From Rachycentron canadum (lineage: Eukaryota > Chordata > Actinopteri > Carangiformes > Rachycentridae): DNA of 64,000 bases. A program made the position numbers and the translations under genes. The stretch is from positions 22,405,027-22,469,026 of the forward strand of contig CM076662.1 in the NCBI GenBank assembly GCA_038496675.1, read 5' to 3'. The notes below the pieces were generated by a model. That model was not told the origin of the DNA. It did no database searches and was given only the letters and a program-made list of their open reading frames with translations. Shown here in pieces: positions 1 through 13,731 of the stretch (position 1 is its first letter; each line of letters opens with the position of its first letter).

Positions 1-84
1 AGAGAGAGAGGGGGGAGAGGGAGAGGGAGAGGGAGGGGGGAGAGAGAGAGGGAGAGAGGGAGAGAGAGAGGGAGAGAGAGAGAG
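1..84. repeat. (GA)n / GGGAGA purine repeat
   Basis: Pure A/G stretch of GAGA and GGGAGA units beginning at the window edge, so its true length is unknown. Such purine mirror tracts can form triplex DNA. Confidence 0.9.
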
Positions 85-1448
85 CTCCATCATGATGAGC
101 TCGATCTCTCTGTAGCATCTAAATGTTTGGAGGTTCTTCCCTCCTGGCCTTGAAAGGAGCCAATCAAACTGACTCTTACAATCCCACTGTGGTCGTCACA
201 ATCCGTGGCCCAGTGGCCTCATGGGACGAAACTCAGATCAATGAGGCTCTCTTTTAATCTCTCCTTCTGTGTCAGCTCAATAAAGATTTATGGGAGTTCA
301 GTGTACTCGTCTGGGACGTGAACGAGGACGTCACTCGGCTAAAAACTGCAGCGCGGTTTGTAGAGAGAGATTAAAGTTTCCGCTGTGAATTTGGTTTAGA
401 TGAGATGAACTGAGCTCATCTGTGAGATCAGAGAGACAAAACCTGACACGTACAATAAATTGATAAATTCAAAAAGATGATACACGACAGCTGAGAAACA
501 AACTGACTTCAACTTCAAAATTTTAATTAGAATAAACTTAAGTCAAAAAGCCAAACTCTTCATGACTGTAGCTCACACTCTCTGTTTAAAAGGAAATAGT
601 TAGTAGTTTTATTTCAACATTGTCCAGCATTGACCTCTAACATGTTTTTGCTACTAGGAGGAAAATCAGACGGACTGAAACACCCTGTTCACCACCACCG
701 CTGCTCTAACGAGTGACGGCTGGTGCTGATATTTATACTCATTAATAGTTCTTGACCACCAACAGGCAGAAAAATATGTGAGTCTTCATGCATGTCTGCA
801 GTGTCTCTATCGGTCTCTGGCATTAGCAACACTTAGCCAGTTAGTCTGGGTCATAACTTGTCCCTGTGCTTCGTCCTGCTGCTGATACAAGGTGACAGGC
901 GGAGTAATGGAAAACAGCACACACAGATCAATCACCACGCCGGCTCATTCTGTCTGTGATCGAACCGCTCGGATCTAACGGGCCAATCAGAGCAAGCAGA
1001 GGACCGACAGGAAGAGGCTTTTATTTCTAAGATCAGAACAATTTAGGTCCATTAAGCCGAGCTTCCAGACAACACGATGAGCGAAGGTGGCACGTTGTGA
1101 ACTTGAGACCGAAACATTCAGAGCTGATCCAGATCCATCAGCTGCTCCTGCCCTCTGTTTTCAGAAGGGGTGACTTTTCCCTCAGTCTTTGTCTGCAGGG
1201 GAAACTGCCACACTCGGTTGAACTCATCTTTGGCGAGTTAAGGTCCAGATCTAAAATCCTGACTGCTAATTATGTAAGATTTCTCGGCCATATAATTAGG
1301 GTCATTCCAAAGAAAATGAGGTTCACAAACCCCCCCAATGGAAGGAAAGATGAGTGGAAGACAAATCAGCTGCCAGAATCACACCTCACTGAAATCCAAA
1401 TGTTTCTGGACTGAAACAGGAAACATAAGGATAGACGTGCCAGAAAAA
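85..1448. other. Intronic, no gene recognised
   Basis: Unique-looking sequence of mixed composition. The one open frame of any length (1097-1414, plus) has no recognisable domain and is probably chance. Confidence 0.5.
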
Positions 1449-1451
1449 GAG

Positions 1452-1489
<38 letters not shown>

Positions 1490-1760
1490 GAAGGAAGAAA
1501 GAAAGAAAGAAAGGAAGGAAGGATGAAAGGAAGGAAGAGAGAGAAAGAAAGAAAGAAAGGATGAAAGAAAGAAACCAAAGATAGGAAGGAATAATGGAGG
1601 GAATTAATTAGGAAAAAAACACCAAAAAAAGGAATGAATAAGAAACAAGGATAGGAATAAGGAAAATAAAGAGAATGAAAGAAAGAAAAGGACAGAAGAA
1701 AGAAGGGATGAAAGGATAGACTTGCAGAAGGAAAGGAGGATGGGGAGAATGAAGGAAAAA
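1449..1760. repeat. (GAAA)n / (GAAG)n purine tract
   Basis: Starts as near-perfect GAAA tetramers to about 1580, then decays into a purine-rich continuation. Lys/Glu-rich and Phe/Ser-rich frames here are repeat artefacts. Confidence 0.9.
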
Positions 1761-2463
1761 ATAAAATCAGTAAGTAAACCTGGTTTTACAACTGAACACT
1801 GAAGCACCACACGTTTTAAAGTCCTCAGTAACTTTGACCTGTGGCATTATGGGTATTATGGACATCACTCACTTACCAATCAATACGGTTCTCCTGACAC
1901 CGCAGTCGTTCATCAATCAGCCGCCGTCACGCTCCTCGTGGCCTGTTTTGAAGTTATTAGTGGCAAAATTGGCTGATGATGAAAAATCACACTATTAGAC
2001 GTCCCAGGAGGGCGGGGAGGGGTGGGGGGGCGGGGGGGCTCTCACTCACTCCTGCAGCTTTTGTAATGAGCAGCCATTTGTGTTTGTTTACTGCAGTTAT
2101 GAAAGCAGACTTATTGACCCAGATCCAGAGCTGTGAATTATCATCAGTGCCTGCGAGGAGCAACCGTCACCGCCATCAGCTGTCTCTGAGTGGATGTGGA
2201 GGGAATGAACATTAATGTGCTGTCAACTGGGTTTCATCCCAACACGTACATAGTGATGGGGAAGAAGGAAGAGGGGGGGATTTTAAATATCCTTGGTTTA
2301 AGTTTGTTTGCCCAAGACCACTGAAGCACATTGTTACAGATCTTTAGAGTCATCTGCTGGCAGCTGCATGTGAAGGTATATGAACAGTGCATGCTGGGTG
2401 GATGGGTCTGACGTGGCCATTGCCTGGACCAGTCCAAATCCCAAACTCATGTGATAAACGTTT

Positions 2464-2565
2464 AGGGGAGAAATAGGGACATTTTCACATAGACTTCAAT
2501 ACCTGATGCCCCCTGATGGTCATTAGAGAGAACGACGGTTTAAGGCTCTTCAGCTTTGGCTACAT
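2464..2565 (-). mobile_element. Repeat family A fragment
   Basis: Shares 'gacattttc(c)catagacttcaata' and 'gccccctgatggtcattaga' blocks with the family A copies at 10.7, 13.5 and (reverse) 50.5 kb. Only the head section is present and it is internally deleted. Confidence 0.6.
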
Positions 2566-2968
2566 CCACTTTTATAGACAGTCAGCTGTTAAAACCGACG
2601 TCATGTCGTGGTTTATCTCAAGATATAGACAGGAAGCAGAGGAGTGGGACCCCCTCAGCATTTGGCCCTCAGCATTGTTTTCCTGTGACGATGGACATCA
2701 AATGTTCGGATGAGGCACTTCACACAGTGACATACGTTCAACAGTCCACAGCTGTGTGATTCAGCGGCGCCTGCAATGAGCCAGGACCTTTTCACTCAGT
2801 GCATGTGATCAGCTGAGAGCCCGACTGGGTCTCCGAGGGCTTCGCCTGCCAAAGGCTGTAATTTGTCACCTGAGTGCCCTCGAGGCCGGGGAGGCCATTA
2901 ATGGGTTGGCAGGGAGGAAGGTGTAAGCCATCAGTGTCACCCAGCAACAGTGGCATAGATTAGAAGTC

Positions 2969-2972
2969 TGCC

Positions 2973-3035
<63 letters not shown>

Positions 3036-3140
3036 GTCTGTTTGTCTATGTCTGCCTGTCTGTCTCTGCCTGTCTGTCTGTCTCTGTCTGTCTGTCTGTC
3101 TGTTTGTCTCTGTCTGCCTGTCTGTCTCTGTCTGTCTGTC

Positions 3141-3187
<47 letters not shown>

Positions 3188-3213
3188 GCCTGTCTGTCTC
3201 TGCCTGTCTGTCT
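2969..3213. repeat. (CTGT)n microsatellite, about 245 bp
   Basis: Tetranucleotide CTGT/TGTC run with scattered CTCTGT and CTGCCTGT interruptions. The Cys/Leu/Ser and Arg/Gln/Thr/Asp frames across it are artefacts. Confidence 0.95.
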
Positions 3214-3734
3214 CAGTAGTATTGCTGTATCAATAAAATGCAGTATTATTGATTGATATATTCTCATTGATGATGTGTCTTGTTATAAAAGCGACTGGGT
3301 GTTGATGTAATGTTCAGTACAAACGTCGTGCCTGGTTGAGGTTTTTCTTTTTTGAATATTAGATCAAAACAAATGCAGATTGAGGTCTGAGGGAAATGTT
3401 TCCACCCTGAGAGACAGATGTGAAGAGTCAGGCTGGTCTCATTTCCAGGAACAGCAGATTAGCCTCAGCGCAGCAGACGATGATCTGTTCTCTACTAAAT
3501 ATTGATTTCTTTGGCCTATAGAGATAAATCACAGCCTCGTCTGGGTGGCTCGGCTTAGTTAGCCTCTAATTCAACATTCATGTAAACAAACCATTCCCGT
3601 CTGCGTCGGGTCAGCAGTTTAGGAGCTGTTGTCGATGTGTATTTAGAGCTCAATTATAACGCCTACTACAGGCCCGATGTACTTAAAGGTCCACCGCACA
3701 CATTTAGCCACCAAAACCTCATCAGTTGATCCAA

Positions 3735-3945
3735 AGGTGAAGAGATTCCCTTAAAGAGTTGGATTGAAATATTGCGTTCACAAGACAAAAATCATCTTGG
3801 TGAGATCACTGTGATTTTGACTTTTGACCTTTGACCTTTGGCCACCAAAATCTAATGAGTTCATCTTTGAGTCCCGGTGAAGGTTTGTGCCAAATTTGAG
3901 GAAGTTCTGTGGCGGCGTTACTGAGATAACGTGATCAGAATCACG
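3735..3945. mobile_element. Common teleost dispersed repeat fragment
   Basis: Contains 'ttgacctttgacctttggcc', 'ccaccaaaatctaatgagtt' and 'tttgtgccaaatttgaggaa', followed by 'gttactgagataacg'. I recognise this combination as part of a repeat found very often in fish genomes. Class not assignable from this fragment. Confidence 0.6.
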
Positions 3946-6900
3946 TTACATCACAATCTGCCTCCAGCTCTGACTGTCGGAGCAGAGGAGCAACAGGAGG
4001 CAAGAGGTCGCACAGCAGAAGACCAGTGTAATAAAGAAAGAGGGAAGATGTAAATCAGACGTGGATGGCAGAGAACGGGGCTGCCCCGTGGGGGCAGGAG
4101 GGGACAGCAGCCACTGTCACTCCTGGCGGCGCTGGAAACCACCGCGCTCTGACCTTGGCCGGTCGGACGCCTGGAGGCACGCTCATTAATCCTGGAAGAC
4201 AGAGAACCGGCTGAGTACAGTAGAGACAGATGACGCAGACGGGCAGGAAGCAGCAGGGCTCAGAGGAAATGGTCAGATGTTTTAAATAAGAAAGAGGATG
4301 AGGATGATGTGTCCTGGAGCTGAAGGTGTTTAAGATGAAGCAGCAAATCTAACCTCATGACATCACGTTTACAAATGTGAGTCCAGATTCATCACCGAAG
4401 GTCGACGGGCAGCCTCTCTAACTCTGAAGATCTGAGATCTGAGATTGATGAAGGTGAAGACGACGGTGCCGGAGCAACATCAGCTTCAAAGGCTGATGTG
4501 GGAAAATACAGTTTTTTGTTCCATACATGTCCCCTGTTTTAAACTGCTGCGACTCTCCTTGATGGGAAAAAGTTAACGTTTGTCACAAAAGTCACCAGTT
4601 CTTTATGAAAGAAAAGAAAACGTCACTAAAGGCAGCGAAAATCATTAAATCTAGTGTCAAAGTCGCTGAGTTGACATCACTGGAAAGACCAAGCTCAGCT
4701 GTACCAGTTCAGGCTGTAGGAGGATCCATCCATTCACTATAACCAATCCAGCTTTAGACTGAGGCTTTAGACCCCTAACGGACGTAGAGACACAGAAATA
4801 CAGAATTAACTAAGTGTAGAAATGCATAAATAAATGAATAAATGTAGAGATTCATTTTTTCATTATATATTTCATTTCATTATTTATTTCTGTATTTGTT
4901 TATTTGTATATACTAATGTCATTTTCTGTTCCTCATAATGAGCTGAAAGCCAGTTGGATCCCAGCCACACCTCAGTGACTTCAGGTCCCTTCAGCCTCAC
5001 TTCCTGTTTTATTAAATCTCTTCTGTTATCACTGTTTAATTTACAAATGTTTAATTTTTTTTAACAATCAAAATGCTTCAACTTGTGACTTTAGGACACA
5101 ATAATATAAAATATAATATAATATAAATATAATATAACAATAAAACCCCTTTTTCTATCTTCCTGGTTATTGTCTGACCTTATTTTGCAGAATAGTCAAA
5201 TGCAGCTCATTAATGAGATGCTGTATCATTGCAGCCCCCTCCTTCATTCCACCAAGCATTGGATGACATGCATTGTGCATCTCCATGGCAACAGCTGCTC
5301 ATTCCACTGGAGCATCCCTCCATCTCGAAATCACCATGGCGACACCTGCTCGCTTCCCTCCCTCCCTCCTGTCAGGGATCACCAGTCGTACCTCGTCTGT
5401 GTGTTTCTATGGCGACGCATCCGCAGGGTGAGCGGGTTCATGGTGCGGCTGTGATGTGATTGGCCAGCTTTTTTTTTTTGGGGGGGGGGGGGGGTTAGTG
5501 GAGTAAACAGGAGCAACACGTACAACCTGCTACTGTCCGAGACCCGACAACATCATCTCAGGTGCGTTCGATAACAGAGCGACAACATAACAACTGAACG
5601 AGCTGATATTATTATTACTGACTCATTGTTTGGTCTCTAACGTGACATAAAACAGTGGAAAATGAACAGTAGTGTTTCCCAGTGCTGAAGGGGATGTTTT
5701 CACACAAACAAGAAAAACATCAAATCCTGACAACAGCTATTCAATAATCAGAACAGGTCAAAGATTCAGTCTGTTGCAGCACAAATATATTCTCCTGTTT
5801 AAATATGTCAGTGAAGAACTAAATGAGACTTCACTAACCTGCAGTAAGTCTAATATAATGTCAGAATAATGATATATAAATACATTTGTTTTATGTAATA
5901 TGGGTATAATATCTTTAAATAAATAGAAATAAATAATTATGTGATGGCATATTTGACAGAATATTATATCTCATTCTCATTCATGCATGTTTTTAGGTAC
6001 AAACTTTGATAATTATTTGATCTAAGGTTTTTTACTTGATTTGTAGTTTTATTTTGTAAACTAAGTTATAAATAAACGTAATAAAATTCTGATGATATTA
6101 ATGCATCATGATGTCCTACATTAAGACAAGTGTGATAAATGAGTGATATTGTTCTAACGCTCATGTCACAGTTGCCAATAATCAGCCCGGCACCGTGTGC
6201 TCCATCTGATCCTCGATCCTCAGAGGCCATGTGGTCTACGACGCTGTGGTTGGTGAAGAAGCTCTTTTCTGATCTGGTCAAACTGTCAGTAGAGTCACCA
6301 GGAACTGGTTTAGACAAGAGCAGCTCTTTGGTCAAGGTTCAGAAAAGATGGTGGTTTTGGTTCAACGTAAATAAACAGGTTTCAAAGTCAGTGTGAAGCT
6401 TTTCTGTATTAAACCAGACCTGGATCTTTCCCAGACCTGAAGCAGCTGCTCTGAGAGTCTGAACATGACCATGGCAGTTAAATAAAGCTGTAGCAAACTT
6501 TCAGCTACAATTTCATTTATACAAATACAATTTATACAAATTTATACAAATATACCACAAAAAAATAATTATAAATTACATTTTACTAAACTGCTTAAAT
6601 TATTAGAAATTTAAGTAGTTCAGTAAAATGCAAATTTTTCATCACAATGTCCAAGATTACGTGAACGGTTTCGATCGTGGGGTTTCAAACTGACTCTTCC
6701 TCATTGTCTTAAATGACACCCCCCACCCCCTCCTCCTCTTCCTCCAGGGGCCCTGCCTTCAGCTGTCAGTGAGGATGATGAGGTTTGGATCAGGGGATGA
6801 GGAAGGTGGTTTGGGGCCATATGGCAGGGCATAATGTTTTTGAGTTTACCTTCTCTTGCATCAGTAATATCCTTTTCTACTCCTCTGTGTTTTTTCCCCT

Positions 6901-7577
6901 CTGTGTGAAGGTACAGGTCTGGACGCAGTGTGATGTATTTTCTTGTGTTCTGTGTCCTGAAGGGGAGACTGTGCATCCAGCAGGAATCTGTTTTCCTGCA
7001 CCGGTGGAGCGCTCTCGCTTGGGGTCATCTGGGGATACGACTGACCCCCTCAGATTGCAGAAAATGCTTTCAGAGCTGTTTGTGTTCCCATTTTAAAAAC
7101 TCAAAGTGCCAGTTTATCACAACACAAAATCTTTTTATATTTGGCCTGAGAAAGAAGATATTGAAGCCACTTGTTTGGATCCTGGAGGTGTAATGATGCA
7201 ACCATCAGGAAGCTGTTTTCTTGCTCCATATATATCCAGTCTGCTGGTAAACTCTGGCTCAGGGCTGACGTGTATGAGGCAGCTGCATGTAAGAAAAGAT
7301 ATGGTAAGGCTAAATGACCACCACAAAAATGAAATTTTTCAGATTCAGCCTCTTTTTGTCCTGTTGTTCCTGCTCTGTCTTTTACTTTGGCAGTAAATCT
7401 GAAGTATCTTCTTCGCTCTGGTACTTTACTGGGAGCCCCGACATACGTTAAAATAAAAGCATCAGGTTCTGGACACTGTTATGTGGTGTTAGGATATGTG
7501 GAGAGGTTGCTTCTGTGCAGTGATGTGCAGATACTCCTACAGAGGCGTGGCCAACCACAGACTGTCTGTAAGTGAAC
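3946..7577. other. Intronic, no gene recognised
   Basis: AT-rich stretches (4790-5150, 5870-6660) and a T/G homopolymer junction at 5467-5494. Small open frames (for example 5170-5454, 6139-6396 and 6785-7096) have no recognisable motif. Around 5283-5415 three 'atggcgac'/'atggcaac' half X-box-like words occur, none forming a full site. Confidence 0.5.
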
Positions 7578-7640
7578 ATGGACCCTCTGGGTCTGAAAAG
7601 TGAAGCCAATGCCAAAGAACCTTAAACCTGCATAATATCT
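7578..7640 (+). mobile_element. Repeat family A head fragment
   Basis: 'ctctgggtctgaaaagtgaa' followed by 'gccaatgccaaagaacctta' matches the start of the family A copy at 50.45 kb with several substitutions; it stops after about 60 bp. Confidence 0.5.
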
Positions 7641-9009
7641 AATTTCCTAGTTTCCTGTTTTGTCACTGACCTAATTCAATGCAAAAAGAGAAAAATACAG
7701 GATATTTGCCGATAGAACTTTACCACAACACTACTGAGGTAGTAGCCCTGTTGGTTTTGAGGATGTGTGGGAGTTAGATGGCTCAGTCCTTAATCTGAAA
7801 GTCTGACAAACACCGATCTAAGTCAAGTGGAGGACGGAGACCACGGCACAAATCACTTTGACGAACAGTAACAAAACTCATAGCCAAACAAAACACGTCT
7901 GAATTTACGGCACATCAAAATACAATATTTCATAATATATGAGCCACAACACTGTTTCACATCATCATACAACGATGTGGGCAACACGGGACCCAGGTCT
8001 CTTAATCCACCCATGGAATAAACCAACCAGCCTCCGACCTGAACAAAGAGCAACCCTCCAATACGACCTGGAGGAGTGTCTCCTGAAGCAGCGCCCCGAT
8101 GGCAACAGGCGTACCTGACCGTGGTTGTCATGGCTACAATAACAAACACACTGAATGGTTACTATGACATCCGTCGTCCAGAAAAAGATTTGGGTTAAAA
8201 TCAAATCAATTCCTCAATTACAACAACAATCTGTCATGGATAATAGAAACGACACAAACTGCTACTTTTACATGGGAATTGAACACAGCTCTCCTGTGTC
8301 ACATTCATGTGTTTTGTTGACTCATCCATATGTTCCATATCCATATATATATATCCAACCTCCTCCTGACGTGGACCAAAGCTAAGTCGTTAATTTCCAT
8401 GAAAGTCAAATGACTTTTCAAACGTCAAATCTTGAGGGTTTTGAAATTTTTAAGCCCACGAGACCAAGACTGTGACATGAGACAGTAAAAGGTCACACGT
8501 CCGGGGCTGATCTTCACTTCAGAGTCAGCCAGGCTGGTTCTGGCCCCAGATGGATTCTGGGTGCAATCGCACATAAATAAACCCGACTGTTCCCGCCGTG
8601 CTGAGACCTCAGCTGACGACCCCACGACGCCCTCACCCGCCCGCCGCCGTCTCGTCTGTATTTATGACTCCACATCCAGGCTGTGAAAAAAAGCTATTTC
8701 TGCTGCTGTTAACAGTTTATTTCCCATGATAACCACACGCATGTATCACACTCACCGAGCCACGAGGGGGTGTGTGTTAGAAAGTGTGTGAGAGGGGGTC
8801 TCCTCTCCTGGTGATAGGAGGAAATATATTTCTGCACAGGCAGGTGGAGAGAGGAAGAGGAGGAATAGAGTTTCATTTAGCACAGATACAGGACGAAGAC
8901 ACTCAGACTTGGAGGAACCTCAGTGTTGTCCTGCAGCACTGTCGGGGGGGGGGGGTTTCCTTCATTATATGGATGAATCAACGATATACATATATATATA
9001 TAATTATAT

Positions 9010-9052
9010 ATTTAGCTCTACAAGCAGCTGACAGCTAGACACTCTGGCTGTG
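9010..9052 (+). mobile_element. Repeat family B fragment
   Basis: 'agctctacaagcagctgaca' followed by 'gctagacactctggctgtga' matches the family B core at 11.41 and 34.75 kb. Confidence 0.5.
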
Positions 9053-9174
9053 ACAACAATTACTCTGTGCACAGGAAGTTTGACTGTGCATTCAAGAAGG
9101 AGGCACAAAAAATAACGGCATACACACACAGCCACAAATAAAATAGCATTTAAGGCTTCCTGTAGGACCCAGGA

Positions 9175-9208
9175 AGCCCCTGCACCTCAGGTTGAGAAAC
9201 TCTGTTTC
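9175..9208 (-). mobile_element. hAT-type transposon terminus-like sequence
   Basis: Reverse strand CAGAGTTTCTCAACCTGAGG resembles the CAGnGGTTCTCAACCT terminal inverted repeat of hAT elements. No matching partner end was found nearby. Confidence 0.35.
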
Positions 9209-10344
9209 ACTGATGACCTGATGAGCTCCCTCTCACCGTCTCTGCTTGATCGATGATCATCCCGTGGCAAACACAAACTCATCCATATCAATAACAGCAT
9301 CAGACAATGGGTCTTTTTTGTCACAGCGACTTCCAGGTCTCTGCTGCTCCATCCAGTGTTAGTGATCGCACAGCTGTTGTGTTTGTGCAGCACTGACAGG
9401 CAGTGAGATTACAGAAAACACATGACAACACACTGCTCTTTAAGATCAACAACAAAACGACGACAGCAACAATGAAGAAACCTTAAGTGTCACGACGAAC
9501 AAAGAACAACAATAAAAAAAAAGAAAATTGACAACAAAAACACATTCACCATCTTCACTGACAAGAAAGATGACAACTGTTTTCATATCTGTGGAACTAA
9601 GCAGACGCAAGAGGCAGAAACACACAACAAGATGACACGAGCAATAATACGATGAAGCTGAAGACTCAGTTAAGATTTTCAAACAGCTGATAATTAAACG
9701 TCTGATGCCCCCACACCCCACCTGTTGTTCTATTGTCTTACTATTACTTCTATGGGGGATAATCAATCACAACGAGACCTGTTTCTTTCAGCTTATTTTT
9801 GTCATTAAAAGCAGCCAAATTAGCTCTTAGCAGCTCCTGTCCTCAGTGCATCCATGGGTGCATGGATAACTATCACTGAATCACTGTGACGCTGAAGAAA
9901 ACTTAAAATCTTATTGATTCTAAGGCAAGTTTTGAACTGAGACAGACAGTCATTTTTCTGTGATTTCTAAGTGGGTTTATGGAGATTTGTTTGTGATGGA
10001 CATCTGATATGATGATATTGATGGAAAGTGAAAGTCAGACTGAATCTTTAAATATGTAAAAAAAATACGTGTATCATGTTCACAGGAACAGGAACTGTGA
10101 CGCAAAGTGGGACGTTTTTATAACCTGTGTCAAGGCCCCTGCTGCAGCTCCAGCTATGGACCAGGTTGAATAGCTAACATCTTCATACCCCTGTCACTCA
10201 GTGCTCCACAGTGTGGCCTAGGGAGGATTTTCCTCACCAGCTGTGCTCGACCTTACCATCGCAAAGCGTATTACACAACCCCGACAACATGTCGCTTCTT
10301 TTCACAAAAACTCAACAAAACCCAATGCTTACATCTAAGGGTAT

Positions 10345-10805
10345 TCCCAATTGGCAACCCTCCATGACATCACCCATTGGTTTGTGAGCTGCCATTTTGA
10401 AGCCACAAATAAAAAATTTGTCCATCGGCCATCTTGGTTTTTTTGAAACCAGTAGAAACCATATTTGGAGGAGAAGGTGGAGCTGAGGAGGAGTGAGGGG
10501 TGGAGCTGACCTGCTCTGTCCTCTATCCTGATTGGGTGCTACAGTCTGTCAATCACACAGTAGCCACGCCCCCTAATTCATCCCCTGCTTTCTGGTCTAT
10601 TTTCCTCTAAATGGACCATCATTTAAAAAATGAACATCATGTTGTATTGAAGACTTGAAACTAGAGACTGAGACCATAAACTCATTAGGAAAACAAAGTA
10701 AGGACATTTTCCCTTCTTTTTTTTTCCAGTCACCCCTGATGGTCATTAGATAGAATGAAGGTTTGAGGCTCTTCAGCACTGGCTTCACTTTACGGACCCA
10801 GGACC
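10345..10805 (-). mobile_element. Repeat family A, long copy
   Basis: Reverse-orientation copy. From low coordinates it reads the 'gacatcacccattggtttgt' end, 'ggccatcttggttttt', 'ggagaaggtggagctgagga', 'agtagccacgccccctaatt', 'accataaactcattaggaaa', and 'tgatggtcattaga' near the head. A 20-30 bp block is diverged around 10690-10735. Confidence 0.85.
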
Positions 10806-11379
10806 TATGTCTTTACAGATGTGCAATGAATCTTGGGAGGTGTTGGGCCTTTGAAACAAGACACAGATGCAGCCTCTAAAGGATGAGACTCTGAATTGAG
10901 ACTCAGCTGATCCAAGGACTAGAGAACCCCACACTATGACCAGCAGACCATACATCACTCCTGTCAGTTTAGAAATGAAAACAACCTCTCTGTGGATTTC
11001 AGTCCAGTTAAAATTGTGTTTACTTTTTGATCTTGTCCTTCCAATGACTTTTCATAACCTTCGGTGTGGATCCCAGTGTCATATTGGCTTTTACTCTACA
11101 AGCAGCTGCCTGTAACTGTCGATTTTTAAAAGACGACAAACCACTTGTGCAAATTTGAGCCTTTAACAGGACACCAGCAGATAAAAATAGAGGTGAGCGA
11201 ATTGAAAAACAATCAGTTTGAAAGACATCAGAGGGATCACGCTGTTTTCATGCATGACAGCAAAACGCCAATAACATCCTGCGTGATGGTGGCGAAGCAT
11301 GCAAGGTGGTCAATGTGTCAATAAATCCTCTGTCCAGTTTGGCTCCATTGATTCAGGAGAAAAATTACACTGTGGGAAA

Positions 11380-11745
11380 AAAATAAAGGATTGATCCCAT
11401 TGACTTTGGCTCTACAAGCAGCTGACAGCTAGGCCTCTGAAGGAGACACTCTGATTGGCTGTGACATCACCCACTGGAGCCAATTGGAGTGTCCCATGTA
11501 GAGACGTGACTCTAGACGTCACTATCAAAGATGGAGGATGAGAATGGATGGATAAACACACAGAAGTAAAGCAGCAATGCTCCATTCAAAGGCTCAGACT
11601 GATCCAGATCTGAACTAACTTCCTTCATGAGTTTATCACTGAAGTCAGTGTCACACAGGACAAATCAGGGCTTGTTAGAAAGAGCTGATTCTCTAGTTGA
11701 AGGAGAAACAAACAGCTCCTCCATCAGGAGAACAAGGCTCTGAAG
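11380..11745 (+). mobile_element. Repeat family B copy
   Basis: Nearly identical over about 350 bp to 34736-35095: 'ggattgatcccattgacttt', 'ggctgtgacatcacccactg', 'tccagatctgaactaacttc', 'aaatcagggcttgttagaaa'. The upstream third seen at 34.5 and 53.0 kb is absent here. Confidence 0.85.
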
Positions 11746-12510
11746 GTAACGTTATAATTGGACATGTATTCACTTTCATGGGCCTTATAGGGGTAATCTT
11801 GGTTTTGGTTCTTTAAGGTCCAGGAGATATTGTAGTTGTGTCTTCTATAATTGCTGTTGACGGCTGGTGGCACTAAATGAGCTAAAGTCAACGTCATCAG
11901 GATGCAACATCCAGGAACTATGAATACATTCACTGTATATGTCCAATAAGAGGACGCTGGCTGAGTGAAACTTGGCAGAGCTGACACCACAGTTGGTATT
12001 TACAAAGTCACAGACCTCACATGACCTCACACTCGTTTCAGTCAGAGAACAACCTGTTTTCATCTCTGGCCCCATTTCATCTCATCTTGTTTTTACCCGG
12101 GTCCTTTCTCCTCTGTGTGACCTGATAAGAACATCCTGCTCCTTGTTCTTCTAATCCCCCCCCCAAGAGGAAACACCAACACACTGTTTACGTTTAAAAC
12201 ACTTTGACTGCAGCGCCGTGCCGAGAGTAAGTCAAGCAGAGACAAGCACAGGGTTCTTGTATTGTACTTTAAATCCTTTACATACTTTAAGAATGATGCA
12301 TCACAGTTAAGAACTTGGATCATTTCTCTGGATACTGAAGTTCGTAGATTAAAGCATATCCAGGGAGAAAACAGATTTCCAGAGGTGAACATTGACTCCC
12401 ATTTTCTTCTTGTTATTATGATTGTATAAATTATCACAATTTTTCAATTTTACATGAAATGAGTGATTCATGGATTTGAGTCTTTAAAAATCTGTTAAAC
12501 TGGTCTCTAA

Positions 12511-12764
12511 AGATAAAGGTAGATGTTAAAGGTCCATACAGTCTAAAGGTAGATGTTAAAGGTCCATACAGTCTAAAGGTAGATGTTAAAGGTCCATACA
12601 GTCTAAAGGTAGATGTTAAAGGTCCATACGGTCTAAAGGTAGATGTTAACGGTCCATACGGTCTAAAGGTAGACGTTAAAGGTCCATACGATCTAAAGGT
12701 AGATGTTAAAGGTCCATACAGTCTAAAGGTAGACGTTAAAGGTCCATACGGTCTAAAGGTAGAC
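12511..12764 (+). repeat. 30-bp minisatellite, array 1 (about 8.5 units)
   Basis: Unit begins 'gtctaaaggtagatgttaaa' and ends 'ggtccatac(a/g)'. Units differ at few positions (a/g at the unit end, t/c in agatgtt/agacgtt). The same unit recurs at 17.1 kb. Confidence 0.95.
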
Positions 12765-13439
12765 CTCCATGTGGTCTTTGATTATAAAGCAGTCACAACA
12801 AAACTCAGCACTCAGCGACGCCCCTCCAGCCAAGCCCACCTGGACCCACCACTCAAGAGAAACCAACCTTACAGGGTTTGGTTTCAGCCCCTTCATCATC
12901 AGTTTTCATGATTCACCACAAACATCTAAATACAAACACCATGTTGCAGAGCAGCAGCTGACAGGGACTGAGGTGACGGCTGCTGGTTAGAATCCCTGTT
13001 TAAGCCAAATAGAAACCAGACAACTGCACCTTGAAGGTTTGACAGAGAAGGTGTCTTCTCCACCATTAGCTCCTCTGTGTGAGACGTGTCATGGTCGGCA
13101 GTAGCTCGTTTTCCACCCCTCTCTTCTCAAAAGGCCAATTAGACATCTTGTGTGTCCTCAGGGTGTGTTTAGGCTCCTGCAAAAGGCTTTAGAAATGAAT
13201 CAATGGCCTCTGAGTGGAAGCAGGAAGCCATTATGGAGCAATGGTAAACTGACAGGCAGTAAACAGCACCTGAGAGCGCTGGTTGAGCTGGTTCTGACAC
13301 ATGATGCCAGAGGCTGCTACACACGGTGGCGTTTGTCTCAGTCTGTTTGCCCCCTAGTGGTCAAAATCTGCTTGACACAGCAAGTTCCCTTAGTTCCTCC
13401 TTAACTTCTGTCATCTTAATTATAGCTACAGTAACTGTG
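12765..13439. other. Intronic, no gene recognised
   Basis: Contains 'cccacctggacccaccac', also found around 23.77 kb, suggesting a further low-copy dispersed repeat. No convincing coding segment. Confidence 0.4.
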
Positions 13440-13612
13440 GACAATAAACTCATTAGGAAAATGTTTACTGCGCGAATAATTCAAGTAACAAGTGGGTCAT
13501 TTTCCCATAGACTTCAATACAATCTGACTTCTTTAACAACCAGTGGTGTCGCCCCCTGATGGTCATTAGAGAGGATGAAGGTTTAAGGCTCTTCAGCGTT
13601 GCATCCTCTTCA
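13440..13612 (-). mobile_element. Repeat family A fragment
   Basis: 'aataaactcattaggaaaat', 'cccatagacttcaatacaat', 'ctgacttctttaacaaccag' and 'gccccctgatggtcattaga' match the head half of family A in reverse. Confidence 0.8.
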
Positions 13613-13731
13613 GCATCCGGACCATCTTAAGCCAGACTGTGGTATAAAGAATTCTGGGTAAAATTATGGAGCCATGTTTTTGTGTTTTTTTGCTGTTGAG
13701 TACTACTGGTCATCACTGACTTCATTAATTA

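Noticed and set aside
3042..3267. Cys/Leu/Ser and Asp/Arg/Gln/Thr-rich frames
   Set aside because: Pure translation of the CTGT microsatellite.
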